Below, piece after piece: positions 47,957 through 56,271 of a DNA stretch of 64,000 bases. Source of the stretch: Dermatophilaceae bacterium Sec6.4 (GTDB lineage: Bacteria > Actinomycetota > Actinomycetes > Actinomycetales > Dermatophilaceae). Numbering within the stretch: position 1 is the first letter of the stretch; each line of letters opens with the position of its first letter. The position numbers and the translations under genes are program-made. The notes below the pieces were generated by a model, which searched no databases, was not told the origin of the DNA, and saw only the letters and a program-made list of their open reading frames with translations. The DNA lies in contig CP144172.1 in assembly GCA_039636865.1 (NCBI GenBank), positions 1,426,001 through 1,490,000 of the forward strand. The letters are read 5' to 3'.

Positions 47957-48859
47957 TCCCACCCCCGAGTGGCATACATATGTTTCTAGTGGCGCACTCC
48001 TAACTGGACCACTGGAAACATATGTATGCCACTCGGGGGAGGGCAGAGCGCGCCAGGCCTGATAGTCCGCTGACTGTCGGAAACCGATCGCGTGGTCGTG
48101 CTCGCGCGCCCACTGCACGAGCAGCACGTAACGCGAGGGGTGCTCCAGCGAGCGGACCAGCCGCACCGAGCGGCATCCCACCTGACGGCCGATGATCGGC
48201 GCAGCCAGCTCGAACGCCGCCTCGTACGCCGCCTCCTGGCCCTCTCGCACCCTCAGTTCCACCTGCTCCAGCACCGGTTCAGCGGGTCGAGGGTCACCTG
48301 GATGGATGGCCATGAGGTGTTCGGCGTACCAGTCGCCGTCGAACTGCAACGCCCGCCGGACGGTGCCCTCGATCGCGAAACCGGCCCGTTCGTAGACCCT
48401 GATGGCGCGGGTGTTGAAAGTGAAGACGGTCAAGGTGATTCGTTCGATTCCGACCGCGAAGGCATGCTCGAGAAGCAGTGCGAGCGCCTCGCTGCCGCGG
48501 CCACGGTTCTGCCCGTTCGGGGCCAGCAGTGTCCGGAAGTTACAGCTGCGGGCGGCTGGGTCCCACTCGTTGAGGACGACCTCGCCCACGCACTTGCCGC
48601 TGGCCAGGTCGACCACCGCCAGATCGAGCCGGTCGAGTTGAGCGGCGCGGGTCAGATACCACTCACGTAGCTTCTCCGGACCGTCATCGCCCGGCGCGTT
48701 TGCTTCCTCGCTGCTCGCCACGCTCCCGGTCAGGCGGCGGATGTCGGGATCTGCAATCGCTGCCGTCATGGCCGGCAGATCGTTTTCCCGGAACGGGCGC
48801 AGTTGTACCCGCACACCGGTCAGGATCGGTTTCGGGGCCAGCGGATGGTCTGGGGTCAC
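47663..48859 (-). CDS. GNAT acetyltransferase fused to an ABM-type domain, with run-on C-terminus
   Basis: 398 codons from GTG 48859 (TAGTGT box 6-7 nt upstream). Residues about 1-190 are a RimJ/RimL-type GNAT acetyltransferase: VRVQLRPFRENDLPAM, GEVVLNEWDP, NRGRGSEALALLLEHAF, VYERAGF and WYAEHLMAI. Residues 198-275 resemble the antibiotic-biosynthesis monooxygenase fold (VELRVREGQEAAYEAAF, VLLVQWAREHDHAIGFRQSADYQAWR). Just there a 78-bp palindrome interrupts the gene. The frame reads through it with no stop and continues antisense to the oxidoreductase gene to 47663. The last 100 or so residues are therefore unlikely to be native. The natural end has probably been lost. Confidence 0.72.
   Translation of the reverse strand: MTPDHPLAPKPILTGVRVQLRPFRENDLPAMTAAIADPDIRRLTGSVASSEEANAPGDDGPEKLREWYLTRAAQLDRLDLAVVDLASGKCVGEVVLNEWDPAARSCNFRTLLAPNGQNRGRGSEALALLLEHAFAVGIERITLTVFTFNTRAIRVYERAGFAIEGTVRRALQFDGDWYAEHLMAIHPGDPRPAEPVLEQVELRVREGQEAAYEAAFELAAPIIGRQVGCRSVRLVRSLEHPSRYVLLVQWAREHDHAIGFRQSADYQAWRALPSPEWHTYVSSGPVRSAPLETYVCHSGVGSGDGEGDRVQTGRTVRRRLGLRSELDLPLGVHCAHGGRMTALGRLPCQHPLPPCVRCGVGAEPSCLPRTVIDTDLHGLDAGVLVPGHSRYRHFAVAG
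47962..48039. repeat. 78-bp palindromic element (31-bp arms)
   Basis: The arms at 47962-47992 and 48009-48039 are complementary except for one G-T-type difference, around a 16-nt loop. Each arm contains ACATATGT, rare in such GC-rich DNA. It starts 6 bp after the stop of the plus-strand oxidoreductase and lies inside the frame of the minus-strand gene. It could act as a bidirectional terminator, but its length and position within a coding frame suggest an inserted element. Confidence 0.75.
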
Positions 48860-48973
48860 TCGCAGACACTAACGTTCTGCAGAACCCTCGGAACGGGCGC
48901 AGTGGGTGTCACCGTGTCGCCGCCAGCTCCTTGGACTCCGAGCTCTGCGCACTCATCTCCCGGGAGCACCACT

Positions 48974-49861
48974 ATGACGAGTACTGCCATGACCCTGCTG
49001 GAACTTCCCGACGGGCGCCACCTGGACGTGCTGGTGGACGGGCCGGATATGGCCCCGACTCTGCTGTTCCACCACGGCACGCCGGGCTCGGCTGCGCAGT
49101 ACCGGTTCATCACCGGTGCGGCCCGGGCTCTCGGTCTGCGAACGGTCACCTACTCCCGACCCGGGTACGGAGGCTCATCCCGCCACGCCGGTCGTACGGT
49201 CGCCGATGCCGTCCCGGACGCACTGGCGGTCCTGGACCACGTCGGGGCCGCTGACTGCGTGACCGCGGGATGGTCCGGTGGCGGGCCGCATGCGCTGGCG
49301 TGCGGGGCGCTCGCCCCGGACCGGGTGCGGGGCGTGTTGTCGATGGCGGGTGTCGCGCCGTACGACGCTGCAGACCTGGATTTCCTCGCCGGCATGGGAG
49401 CGGAGAATGTCCAGGAGTTCGAGGCGACGCTCGCAGGCGAGCAGCGGCTACGCGAAATCCTCACCCCCGAGGCCGAGCACCTCGGTCAGGCGACCACTGA
49501 GGTCATCGCCGCAGAGATGGCCACGTTGTTGTCGGCATCCGACCTTGCTGTCCTCAGCGACGACTTCGGTGCCGATCTGGCTGCCAACTTCCGCGAGGGC
49601 CTGCGAAACGGACCGGACGGCTGGATCGACGATGACCTCGCCTTCGTTCGGCCGTGGGGTTTCGATCCTGCTGCGATCGGCGTACCGACATCGGTATGGC
49701 AGGGCAGCGAAGACCTGATGGTTCCCTACGCGCACGGTCAGTGGCTCGCCCGAAATGTAGGGCGAGCCACAGATCGGGCACACCTGCTGGAGGGTGAGGG
49801 TCACCTGTCGGTGATCATCGGCAGCATCGAGGCAATGCTCACCGAGCTGGTTGCCGGATAA
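48974..49861 (+). CDS. Alpha/beta-hydrolase
   Basis: 295 residues from ATG 48974 (GGGAG 8 nt upstream); ATG 48989 is an alternative. Oxyanion HHGTPGS, nucleophile Ser in AGWSGGGPHAL, Asp in WQGSEDLMVPY and catalytic His in EGEGHLSV. A helical lid occupies about residues 125-210. Typical of proline-iminopeptidase- or esterase-like hydrolases; substrate unknown. It is divergent from the GNAT-ABM gene and ends 31 bp before tRNA-Leu. Confidence 0.82.
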   Translation: MTSTAMTLLELPDGRHLDVLVDGPDMAPTLLFHHGTPGSAAQYRFITGAARALGLRTVTYSRPGYGGSSRHAGRTVADAVPDALAVLDHVGAADCVTAGWSGGGPHALACGALAPDRVRGVLSMAGVAPYDAADLDFLAGMGAENVQEFEATLAGEQRLREILTPEAEHLGQATTEVIAAEMATLLSASDLAVLSDDFGADLAANFREGLRNGPDGWIDDDLAFVRPWGFDPAAIGVPTSVWQGSEDLMVPYAHGQWLARNVGRATDRAHLLEGEGHLSVIIGSIEAMLTELVAG

Positions 49862-49892
49862 CACCGGCATACCGAACCCGGCGGTACGTCAG

Positions 49893-49974
49893 TGCGCGAG
49901 GCGGGACTCGAACCCGCACACCCGAAGGCACCAGGACCTAAACCTGGCGCGTCTGCCAATTCCGCCACTCGCGC
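49893..49974 (-). tRNA. tRNA-Leu (anticodon UAG)
   Basis: 82 nt. Acceptor GCGCGAG/CTCGCGC plus A, long variable arm as expected for Leu, anticodon loop TTTAGGT and T-loop GGTTCGAGTCC. CCA is not encoded. Confidence 0.95.
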
Positions 49975-50039
49975 GCGCCGCACCATCGTAGGGTGCCGCC
50001 GGGCCCGCGACCACCGCGGCGGCTACCCAGGCGGCGTGG

Positions 50040-50507
50040 TCAGCCGATCTTGAGGGCCTTACGCAGTGCGGCGACGTGTCCGGTGGCCTTGACGTTGTAC
50101 TTCGCCAACTCGACGTTGCCATCCGGGTCGATCACGATCGTCGAGCGGATCACGCCGGTGACCGTCTTCCCGTAGAGGTTCTTCTCACCCCATGCGCCGT
50201 ACGCCGTCAGCGTCGCCTTGTCCGGGTCGGCCAGCAGCGGGTAGGACAGCAACTCCTGCTCCGCGAACTGGGTGAGTTTGTCGGTCGTGTCGGGGGAGAT
50301 GCCCAGGACGGCGTATCCGGCGGCTTTCAGCGGCTCCAGCGAGTCGCGGAAATCGCACGCCTCGGTCGTGCAACCGGGGGTCATCGCCGCCGGGTAGAAG
50401 AAGAGCACCACGTGCTGACCGGCGTAGTCGGACAGTGCGACCTGCTCTCCGGTGTGGGAGGTGAGTTCGAAGGTAGGTGCCGGCGTACCGGTGTCGAGTC
50501 GTGACAT
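50040..50507 (-). CDS. bcp: Thioredoxin-dependent peroxiredoxin (Bcp type)
   Basis: 155 residues. AhpC/TSA fold: peroxidatic Cys46 in MTPGCTTEACDFRD and resolving Cys51 five residues later, the usual Bcp (PrxQ) pair; GVIRSTIVIDPDG near the end. It reduces hydrogen peroxide and organic peroxides with thioredoxin. ATG 50507 is preceded by GGGAG. It is divergent from the DUF3618 gene. Confidence 0.93.
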   Translation of the reverse strand: MSRLDTGTPAPTFELTSHTGEQVALSDYAGQHVVLFFYPAAMTPGCTTEACDFRDSLEPLKAAGYAVLGISPDTTDKLTQFAEQELLSYPLLADPDKATLTAYGAWGEKNLYGKTVTGVIRSTIVIDPDGNVELAKYNVKATGHVAALRKALKIG

Positions 50508-50609
50508 GCGGTTCTCCCGAAGGTTTGAGGGCTGGTTTGCGTTATCGTCTCAGGCAGAGCAGTACGCCGGTTCAGGCACTTCCACCAGACGCCTTCTTCA
50601 AGGAGAACC

Positions 50610-50888
50610 ATGGCCGACAAGTCCAAGCCCGCAGCACCCACCGCCAAGGACATCGAAGCGGACCTCGCTGCGAGTCGCGAACGCCTGGCCAGCACGATCG
50701 ATGAGCTGGCGTTCCGCGCCCAGCCCAAGGAAATTGCCCGTCGTGGCGCGGAGGACGTGAAGTTGAAGGTCAACGCCGCGACCCGGACCCCCGACGGCAA
50801 CCTCGCGACAGACAAGATCGGCTACGCCGTCGGCGGCATCGGAGCGGTCTCCCTGTTACTGGGTCTGATCCGGCGCGCGCGCTCCTGA
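50610..50888 (+). CDS. DUF3618 domain-containing membrane protein
   Basis: 92 residues with AAGGAG before ATG 50610. An N-terminal helix DIEADLAASRERLASTIDELAFRAQP is the DUF3618 core, followed by a polar linker and one membrane segment (about 71-87, VGGIGAVSLLLGLI) with a basic tail. Often paired with YtxH-type or BrkB-type proteins in actinobacteria; a YihY/BrkB gene is 0.6 kb downstream. Role unknown. Confidence 0.82.
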   Translation: MADKSKPAAPTAKDIEADLAASRERLASTIDELAFRAQPKEIARRGAEDVKLKVNAATRTPDGNLATDKIGYAVGGIGAVSLLLGLIRRARS

Positions 50889-50890
50889 CG

Positions 50891-51238
50891 TTGAACTCCC
50901 ACGGTCCGCTCGGGCCCGCTCCGGGGCGGTTGCCGATCCGGATGCTGCACGACCGCGTCCTGGTTTCTACCGGGGGCGAGGCCGGCGAACGACGCTCCGG
51001 GGGCGGCATCGTCATACCTGCGACTGCGAGTGTCGGTAAGCGACTGATGTGGGCGCAGGTGATGGCCGTCGGTCAGCACGTACGGCAGGCACAGGTGGGG
51101 GATCGGGTGCTTTTCGATCCTGAGGAGCGTGCCGAGGTGGAGCTGTCCGGGCGGGACTACATCCTGCTACGTGAGCGCGACCTGCATGCAATCGCCCAGG
51201 ACGACAGCGACCAGGGCGGCACAGGCCTGTATCTGTGA
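50891..51238 (+). CDS. GroES-like co-chaperone
   Basis: 115 residues from TTG 50891; ATG 50942 (MLHDRVLVS) is a plausible shorter start. GroES fold: LHDRVLV, GGGIVIPATA, mobile-loop region, VGDRVLFDPEERAEVELSGRDYILLRERDLHAI. No groEL is near. It resembles the additional GroES-like proteins of actinobacteria, not the canonical groES. It starts 2 bp after the DUF3618 stop. Confidence 0.8.
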   Translation: MNSHGPLGPAPGRLPIRMLHDRVLVSTGGEAGERRSGGGIVIPATASVGKRLMWAQVMAVGQHVRQAQVGDRVLFDPEERAEVELSGRDYILLRERDLHAIAQDDSDQGGTGLYL

Positions 51239-51288
51239 GCTGGGGCCGGCCGCGAACATCGGCTCCCAGAGGTTCGACACCGCAGCAC

Positions 51289-51320
51289 GAAGCGCCCGGC
51301 ACATATGTACCGGGCGCTTC
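51289..51320. terminator. Hairpin between the GroES-like gene and tRNA-Lys (ACATATGT core)
   Basis: GAAGCGCCCGG (51289-51299) and CCGGGCGCTTC (51310-51320) are exact complements around CACATATGTA, which contains ACATATGT. CTGTTATTTC follows. It would terminate both flanking units. Confidence 0.75.
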
Positions 51321-51337
51321 CTGTTATTTCGAAGTGG

Positions 51338-51410
<73 letters not shown>

Positions 51411-51535
51411 AACGGGGAGAGACTCTAGCAGGGGCTCTGCGCCAGAGCGAAATCGCTTCCGCTACCGAGTATTCGACGCCCCGGCGGGTAAGTTTCCCCG
51501 CAGTGACCCCAGCCCCGATCGCGAGGACCTCCCCG

Positions 51536-53308
51536 ATGAGCGTCATACCGTATCTGCCCGTCGAACGACCACAGGAAGAGATCCCTGCGACCGCGCAGAA
51601 GCCCGACTGGTCCGTAGCGTTCAAGCGGGCGCGCACCAGGTTTTCCCAGGACGAGTGCACCGACAAGGCCGCCTCGCTCACCTATTACGGGATGCAGTCG
51701 ATTTTTCCGGCGCTGATTGCCTTGCTGTCGTTGATCAATGTTTTCGGCAACGGCAAGGAGACCACCACCAAGCTGGTCAATATCCTGGCTCAGATTGCCG
51801 GTAAGAAACCGGGTGACCTCTCGGCGATCACCACCTTCATCAACAGCGTCAACACAGCGGGCGGAGGCACCATCGCGCTGGTCGTGGGTATCGGCGGCGC
51901 AATCTGGTCCGCGTCCGGGTATGTCGGTGCCTTCGGGCGGGCGCTGAACCACATCTACGACATCGGCGAGGGCCGCCCGTTCATGCGGCTGCGTCCGGTG
52001 CAGCTGTTCGTGACCATTGTCGATCTGGTGCTGGTCATCGTGGTGATTTTTGCGATCACCACGACTGGTGCCGTTGCTACCTCGATCGCGGGCGAGGTCG
52101 GCATCCCCAGCCAGGCCGTTCTGATCTGGGACATTGCCAAGTGGCCCTTCGTCGCTCTCATCGTGGTGTTCCTCATCTCGCTGCTCTACTGGTCCACCCC
52201 GAACGTCCGCAAGACCAAACGGATGCTGATCAGTTGGGGCGCGCTCATCGCATTCGTGATCTGGGTGATCGGTAGTTTCGCGCTGCTCACCTACTTCCTG
52301 CTGACCAGCGGTTCCAGCTACACCAAGACGTACGGCGCGTTCGCCGGCGCGATCATGTTCCTGCTGTGGCTGTGGATCACCAACCTGGCGATGCTGTTCG
52401 GTGCTGAGATGGATGCGGAGCTGATCCGCACCAGGCAGCTCAAGTCCGGGATGCCGGCCGAAGAGCTGATCCTGCTGCCTGCGCGCGACGAGAGCGGGCT
52501 GGAGAAGAAATCCGACAAGCAGTTGGACATCGTGGAGCAGGCACGCGGTCTTCGAGCCGAGGCGGAGCGTGATCTGAAGACGCCGCACAGCGATGCGCTG
52601 GATGCGTTCATCAAGGATCAGGCAGACTCCAAGGACAAGAAGAATCCCTACGGGCCTGACGTACGCACGATGCGGGTCACCGAACAGGAAAGCGTTACCG
52701 ACACGATGATCGAGATGGGCAACGTCCGGCTGGACCGCGACGAGGCCTCCGGCAAAGCGAAGAAGGAGGCTGTTATGACACGTAGCACCGGTGATCCTGA
52801 GCAGGATCGCGAACAGGTCGAGAAGTCGCGCGCGCAGCGCACGGCGGTTGCAGTGGCCCACTCCAAGCGGGAAAGGGTCGTGCGCGACCGCCTGGCGGCC
52901 GCTGAGGCCAAGGCGGCCACGAAGCGTGCAGCACAGCAGAAAAAGCAGCAGGAGCAGCTGCAGGCGTCAGCTCAGGCTCTCCCGCAGAGCAAGCGGTGGG
53001 AAGCGGTGGAGGCCGTCCGGGCGCAGCTTGCACCGACGGAGTCCGTCGACCGCGACCACATCGAAGCCGAGCGGGCCGACCGCCGGTCGCAGTTCTGGGC
53101 GCGGACGAAGGAAGCCGCCAAGGTGAAGGCCCGTCAGGACCGCGAGGCGCCGGCGCCGCTGCCTGCAAGCGGCTCACACGCCGCCGGTGAGCACGAGATC
53201 CCCTTGCGCGCCGAAGACGTCGATCATCGCGAGAGCGCGGCCCAGGCAGTGCTGGGAGCCGAGCGTGCGCATCGTCGCGACGACTGGTACGCCAGCCACC
53301 AGCGATAG
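51536..53308 (+). CDS. YihY/BrkB family membrane protein with a long charged C-terminus
   Basis: ATG 51536 is used; GTG 51503, 8 nt after TAAGTT, is a leaderless alternative adding 11 residues. 590 residues. The first 310 form the YihY/BrkB unit: DKAASLTYYGMQSIFPALIALLSL, six membrane helices and GAIMFLLWLWITNLAMLFGAEMDAEL. The remaining 280 or so are hydrophilic, rich in Arg, Glu, Lys and Ala, with probable coiled coil (SKRERVVRDRLAAAEAKAAT). Usual family length is about 300-400. The C-terminal region has no recognised domain. Despite old names, family members are not RNase BN; function unknown. Confidence 0.85.
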   Translation: MSVIPYLPVERPQEEIPATAQKPDWSVAFKRARTRFSQDECTDKAASLTYYGMQSIFPALIALLSLINVFGNGKETTTKLVNILAQIAGKKPGDLSAITTFINSVNTAGGGTIALVVGIGGAIWSASGYVGAFGRALNHIYDIGEGRPFMRLRPVQLFVTIVDLVLVIVVIFAITTTGAVATSIAGEVGIPSQAVLIWDIAKWPFVALIVVFLISLLYWSTPNVRKTKRMLISWGALIAFVIWVIGSFALLTYFLLTSGSSYTKTYGAFAGAIMFLLWLWITNLAMLFGAEMDAELIRTRQLKSGMPAEELILLPARDESGLEKKSDKQLDIVEQARGLRAEAERDLKTPHSDALDAFIKDQADSKDKKNPYGPDVRTMRVTEQESVTDTMIEMGNVRLDRDEASGKAKKEAVMTRSTGDPEQDREQVEKSRAQRTAVAVAHSKRERVVRDRLAAAEAKAATKRAAQQKKQQEQLQASAQALPQSKRWEAVEAVRAQLAPTESVDRDHIEAERADRRSQFWARTKEAAKVKARQDREAPAPLPASGSHAAGEHEIPLRAEDVDHRESAAQAVLGAERAHRRDDWYASHQR

Positions 53309-53319
53309 CCGCTGAATGA

Positions 53320-53358
53320 CAATTGCCCGACACGACGTGATGTCGTGTCGGGCAATTG
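53320..53358. terminator. Perfect 17-bp hairpin terminator
   Basis: The arms at 53320-53336 and 53342-53358 pair exactly around GTGAT, 11 bp after the YihY stop and 8 bp before the 3' end of tRNA-His on the other strand. Probably bidirectional. Confidence 0.82.
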
Positions 53359-53366
53359 CCGTGTGG

Positions 53367-53439
53367 GGTGAGTGACGGGACTTGAACCCGCGACCACCGC
53401 GACCACAACGCGGTGCTCTACCAGCTGAGCTACACCCAC
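53367..53439 (-). tRNA. tRNA-His (anticodon GUG)
   Basis: 73 nt. Acceptor GTGGGTG/CACTCAC with discriminator C, and an encoded G at the -1 position (53440), typical of tRNA-His. Anticodon loop TTGTGGT. Confidence 0.95.
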
Positions 53440-53535
53440 CATGGTGTTGCGCCGACCGCTGCGACAGACGTAAACGAAAGCAGCGGCGGCAGCGCAGGCA
53501 ACGCGGACGATCATACCTGCCGCGCAGCCCCCGCC

Positions 53536-54180
53536 CTACACCCCTGCGGCTGGGGTCTGCTTCGCCTCGTACTCGGCCGCGATGCCGCGTGCTGTCTTTG
53601 TGTCCGGACCGGGAGGAGCCACGAAAACGGCCTGGCGCCAGTAGCGCAGCTCATCGATCGACTCGCGGATGTCGGCCAGCGCGCGGTGCCCGCCGTTCTT
53701 GGCAGGAGCAGCGAAATACGCCTTGGGGTACCACCGGCGAGAGAGTTCCTTGATCGAGGACACGTCGATGATCCGGTAGTGCAGATGTGCTTCCAGGACG
53801 GGCATGTCACGAGCCAGGAAGCCGCGATCGGTGCTGACGGTGTTCCCGGCGAGCGGCCAGCGGCGCTCTTCGGGGGCGAACTCGTTGATATAGGCCATCA
53901 CCTGCTCCTGGGCGGCCGTCATACTCAACCCGGCATCCAGTTCCGCCAGCAGACCGCCGGTGGTGTGCATGGTGCGCACGAAGTCGTTCATCTGCTCCAG
54001 AGCCTGCGCGGGCGGCTTGATGATCACGTCGACGCCGTCGCCGAGCTGGTTGAGGTCGAAGTCGGTGACCAGCGCCGCCACCTCGATCAGGGCGTCGTGC
54101 TCCAGGGACAGGCCGGTCATCTCGCAGTCGATCCACACGATGCGGTCGGTGCGTGCTTTGTCTTCGCTCACACCGGACAC
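53536..54180 (-). CDS. orn: Oligoribonuclease
   Basis: 214 residues. DEDDh exonuclease: WIDCEMTGL, HDALIEVAALVTDFDL, GNTVSTDRGFLARDMP and HRALADIRESIDELRYWR. It degrades two- to five-nt RNAs and pGpG. A 35-residue tail (PGPDTKTARGIAAEYEAKQTPAAGV) extends past the fold. Lies between two tRNA genes on the minus strand. Confidence 0.94.
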   Translation of the reverse strand: MSGVSEDKARTDRIVWIDCEMTGLSLEHDALIEVAALVTDFDLNQLGDGVDVIIKPPAQALEQMNDFVRTMHTTGGLLAELDAGLSMTAAQEQVMAYINEFAPEERRWPLAGNTVSTDRGFLARDMPVLEAHLHYRIIDVSSIKELSRRWYPKAYFAAPAKNGGHRALADIRESIDELRYWRQAVFVAPPGPDTKTARGIAAEYEAKQTPAAGV

Positions 54181-54404
54181 CCTAGGGGCGCGACATTCCG
54201 GCCCCCATCCTCACCCGCTGCGGGGGGCGTGCGTCGCAGTATCTGACCCTTGCGCACTGCACCATCCGATCCTGCGGCGGACTGCACGTGTGCCGGACGG
54301 GGACGGACGGGCCTGGGTGAAGGAAAGGAGCTCCACAAAGCTCGTTACCGAGCCATCCGCAGCCCTGTCTCCTTCCTGCAGGCACACCCGGTGAAGCCGG
54401 ACAG
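54181..54404. other. Intergenic region between orn and tRNA-Arg
   Basis: About 220 bp without a convincing coding frame. It should hold the orn promoter (minus strand). I see short purine/pyrimidine runs (GAAGGAAAGGAG near 54320, TCTCCTTCCTG near 54369) but no clear hairpin or RNA gene. Confidence 0.4.
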
Positions 54405-54478
54405 TGCCCCCGGCAGGATTCGAACCTGCGACCTAGGGATTAGAAGGCCCTTGCTCTATCCATCTGAGCTACGGGGGC
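54405..54478 (-). tRNA. tRNA-Arg (anticodon UCU)
   Basis: 74 nt. Acceptor GCCCCCG/CGGGGGC, anticodon loop CTTCTAA, T-loop GGTTCGAATCC. The C-T pair at the base of the anticodon stem is a slight irregularity. Confidence 0.92.
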
Positions 54479-54555
54479 GAGCGCAGCAAGTGTAGGACGC
54501 GCGGCGGCCGGCCGGGTGAGTTGAGTATGACGATCCGACGCGCGAGACTTGCGCC

Positions 54556-56271
54556 GTGACACGAGCGCTCGAGGCAACAGTGCTGCACGCGGCGCTGCAG
54601 GCCCTGCGCGCGCAGGTGCAGAGCGTCGCGTTGCCCTTGGACGTGCAGGGGGCGCCGGCCGTTCGGCATACCCGCCGCGAGTTGCTCGCCCAGCTCGATG
54701 ACTACCTGATACCGCGGTCTGCAGCGTTGGATGCACCGCTGCTCGCCGTGGTCGGTGGATCCACCGGCGCCGGAAAGTCGACCCTGGTCAACTCGGTGGT
54801 CGGGGAACAGGTGAGCAGAAGCGGTGTGCTGCGGCCGACGACGATGTCGTCCACGCTCGTACACCACCCGCAGGACGCCCGCTGGTTCAGCGACGACCGC
54901 GTGTTGCCCGGTCTGGCGCGGATCACCGGTGATCACGGCGATGTGAGCGACCCGGGCTCGCTCCGACTGGTGGACTCCAACGGGATACCTCAGGGAGTCG
55001 CGCTGCTGGATGCGCCCGATATCGACTCGGTCGTCTCGGCGAACCGGGATCTGGCGCGGCAGTTGATGTCGGCGGCCGACCTGTGGATCTTCGTCACCAC
55101 AGCGACCCGCTACGCAGACGCCGTTCCGTGGCAGTTGCTGCACCAGGCCATCGAGCGCGGTACGTCCGTGGCGATCGTGCTCAACCGGGTCCCCACCGTC
55201 GCGATGGAAGACGTGCGGGCCCACTTCGCGGACATGTTGACGCAGCAGGGGCTGGGTAGATCTCCGGTCTTCGCGATCGTCGAGACGGCGCTGGAGGATG
55301 ACCGGCTGCCGGTCCCGGAGATTGCCCGACTACGCAGCTGGCTGCATTCGCTCGCCGGCGACGCCCACGCACGCAACATCGTCATCCGCCGCACCCTGGA
55401 TGGTGCGCTGGACTCCCTGGAGCAGCGGACCGGTCAGCTACAGGATGGTGTGAACGCACAGGCGCTTGCCGCGAACCGGTTGCGGGGCGGCGTCCACCAG
55501 GGCTTCGCCGGCGCGTTGGGCGGTGTGCAGGAGGGGATGAAGGATGGTTCCCTGCTGCGCGGCGAGGTCTTGGCCCGCTGGCATGAGTACGTCGGCACCG
55601 GAGAGGTGCTACGCCAACTGGAGGAGCAGGTCGGCCGCGCCCGGGACCGCATTGCGTCCTACCTGCGGGGGCGCGGCAAGGTCGCTCCTGCGGCACAGGA
55701 TCTGGGCGATGCTTTGCAGTCCGGTGTCGTGGTGCTCGTGCATTCGCACGCCCAGACCGCGGTGGACGGCATTGCCCGCGGATGGCGCAACAGCGCCGAG
55801 GGTGCGCCGTTGATTGCTGCAAACCCGCAGCTGGCGCGTTTGTCACCGGACTTCACGACGCGGGCGGAGCAGCTGACTCGGCGTTGGCAGGGTGACGTGT
55901 TGCAGATGGTGCGTGATGAGGCAGCCGGTAAGCGCACGACGGCCCGGTTCCTTGCGTTCGGTGTCAACGGGCTGGGCGTGATGGTGATGCTGATCGCGTT
56001 CTCTGCCACCTACGGACTCACCGGTGCGGAGGTCGGTATCGCGGGCGGTTCGGCCGTCCTGGCCCAGCGGCTGCTCGAGGCGCTGTTCGGTGATCAGGCG
56101 GTGCGCAGCCTGTCCCTGCGGGCGCGGACGCTGCTGTTGGAAGCCACGGGTGAGCTGTACGCGCAGGAGAGGTCGAGGTACGAGAGCGTGCTCGACGACG
56201 GGGCCGCCACCATTCACTCCGATGAAGGTCTGAGGCAGGCAATCCGTACCTTGAAGAAGGCCAGACGATGA
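54556..56271 (+). CDS. Dynamin-like GTPase, first of a tandem pair
   Basis: 571 residues from GTG 54556. G1 GGSTGAGKST (about 68-77), Thr in RPTTMSS (G2), G3 LLDAPDIDS; the G4 position reads LNRVPT, lacking the NKxD Asp, so guanine specificity may be weakened. Helical regions follow and two hydrophobic segments (about 470-510, FGVNGLGVMVMLIAF and GAEVGIAGGSAVLAQ). The C-terminal helix has basic residues. It overlaps the next gene by 4 nt. Membrane remodelling or cell-envelope roles known for bacterial dynamin-like pairs are possible; nothing here proves it. Confidence 0.78.
   Translation: MTRALEATVLHAALQALRAQVQSVALPLDVQGAPAVRHTRRELLAQLDDYLIPRSAALDAPLLAVVGGSTGAGKSTLVNSVVGEQVSRSGVLRPTTMSSTLVHHPQDARWFSDDRVLPGLARITGDHGDVSDPGSLRLVDSNGIPQGVALLDAPDIDSVVSANRDLARQLMSAADLWIFVTTATRYADAVPWQLLHQAIERGTSVAIVLNRVPTVAMEDVRAHFADMLTQQGLGRSPVFAIVETALEDDRLPVPEIARLRSWLHSLAGDAHARNIVIRRTLDGALDSLEQRTGQLQDGVNAQALAANRLRGGVHQGFAGALGGVQEGMKDGSLLRGEVLARWHEYVGTGEVLRQLEEQVGRARDRIASYLRGRGKVAPAAQDLGDALQSGVVVLVHSHAQTAVDGIARGWRNSAEGAPLIAANPQLARLSPDFTTRAEQLTRRWQGDVLQMVRDEAAGKRTTARFLAFGVNGLGVMVMLIAFSATYGLTGAEVGIAGGSAVLAQRLLEALFGDQAVRSLSLRARTLLLEATGELYAQERSRYESVLDDGAATIHSDEGLRQAIRTLKKARR

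Noticed and set aside
51425-52861. A 478-codon minus-strand frame across the YihY gene
   Set aside because: Histidine- and Asp-rich shadow of a membrane-protein gene, not a protein of its own.
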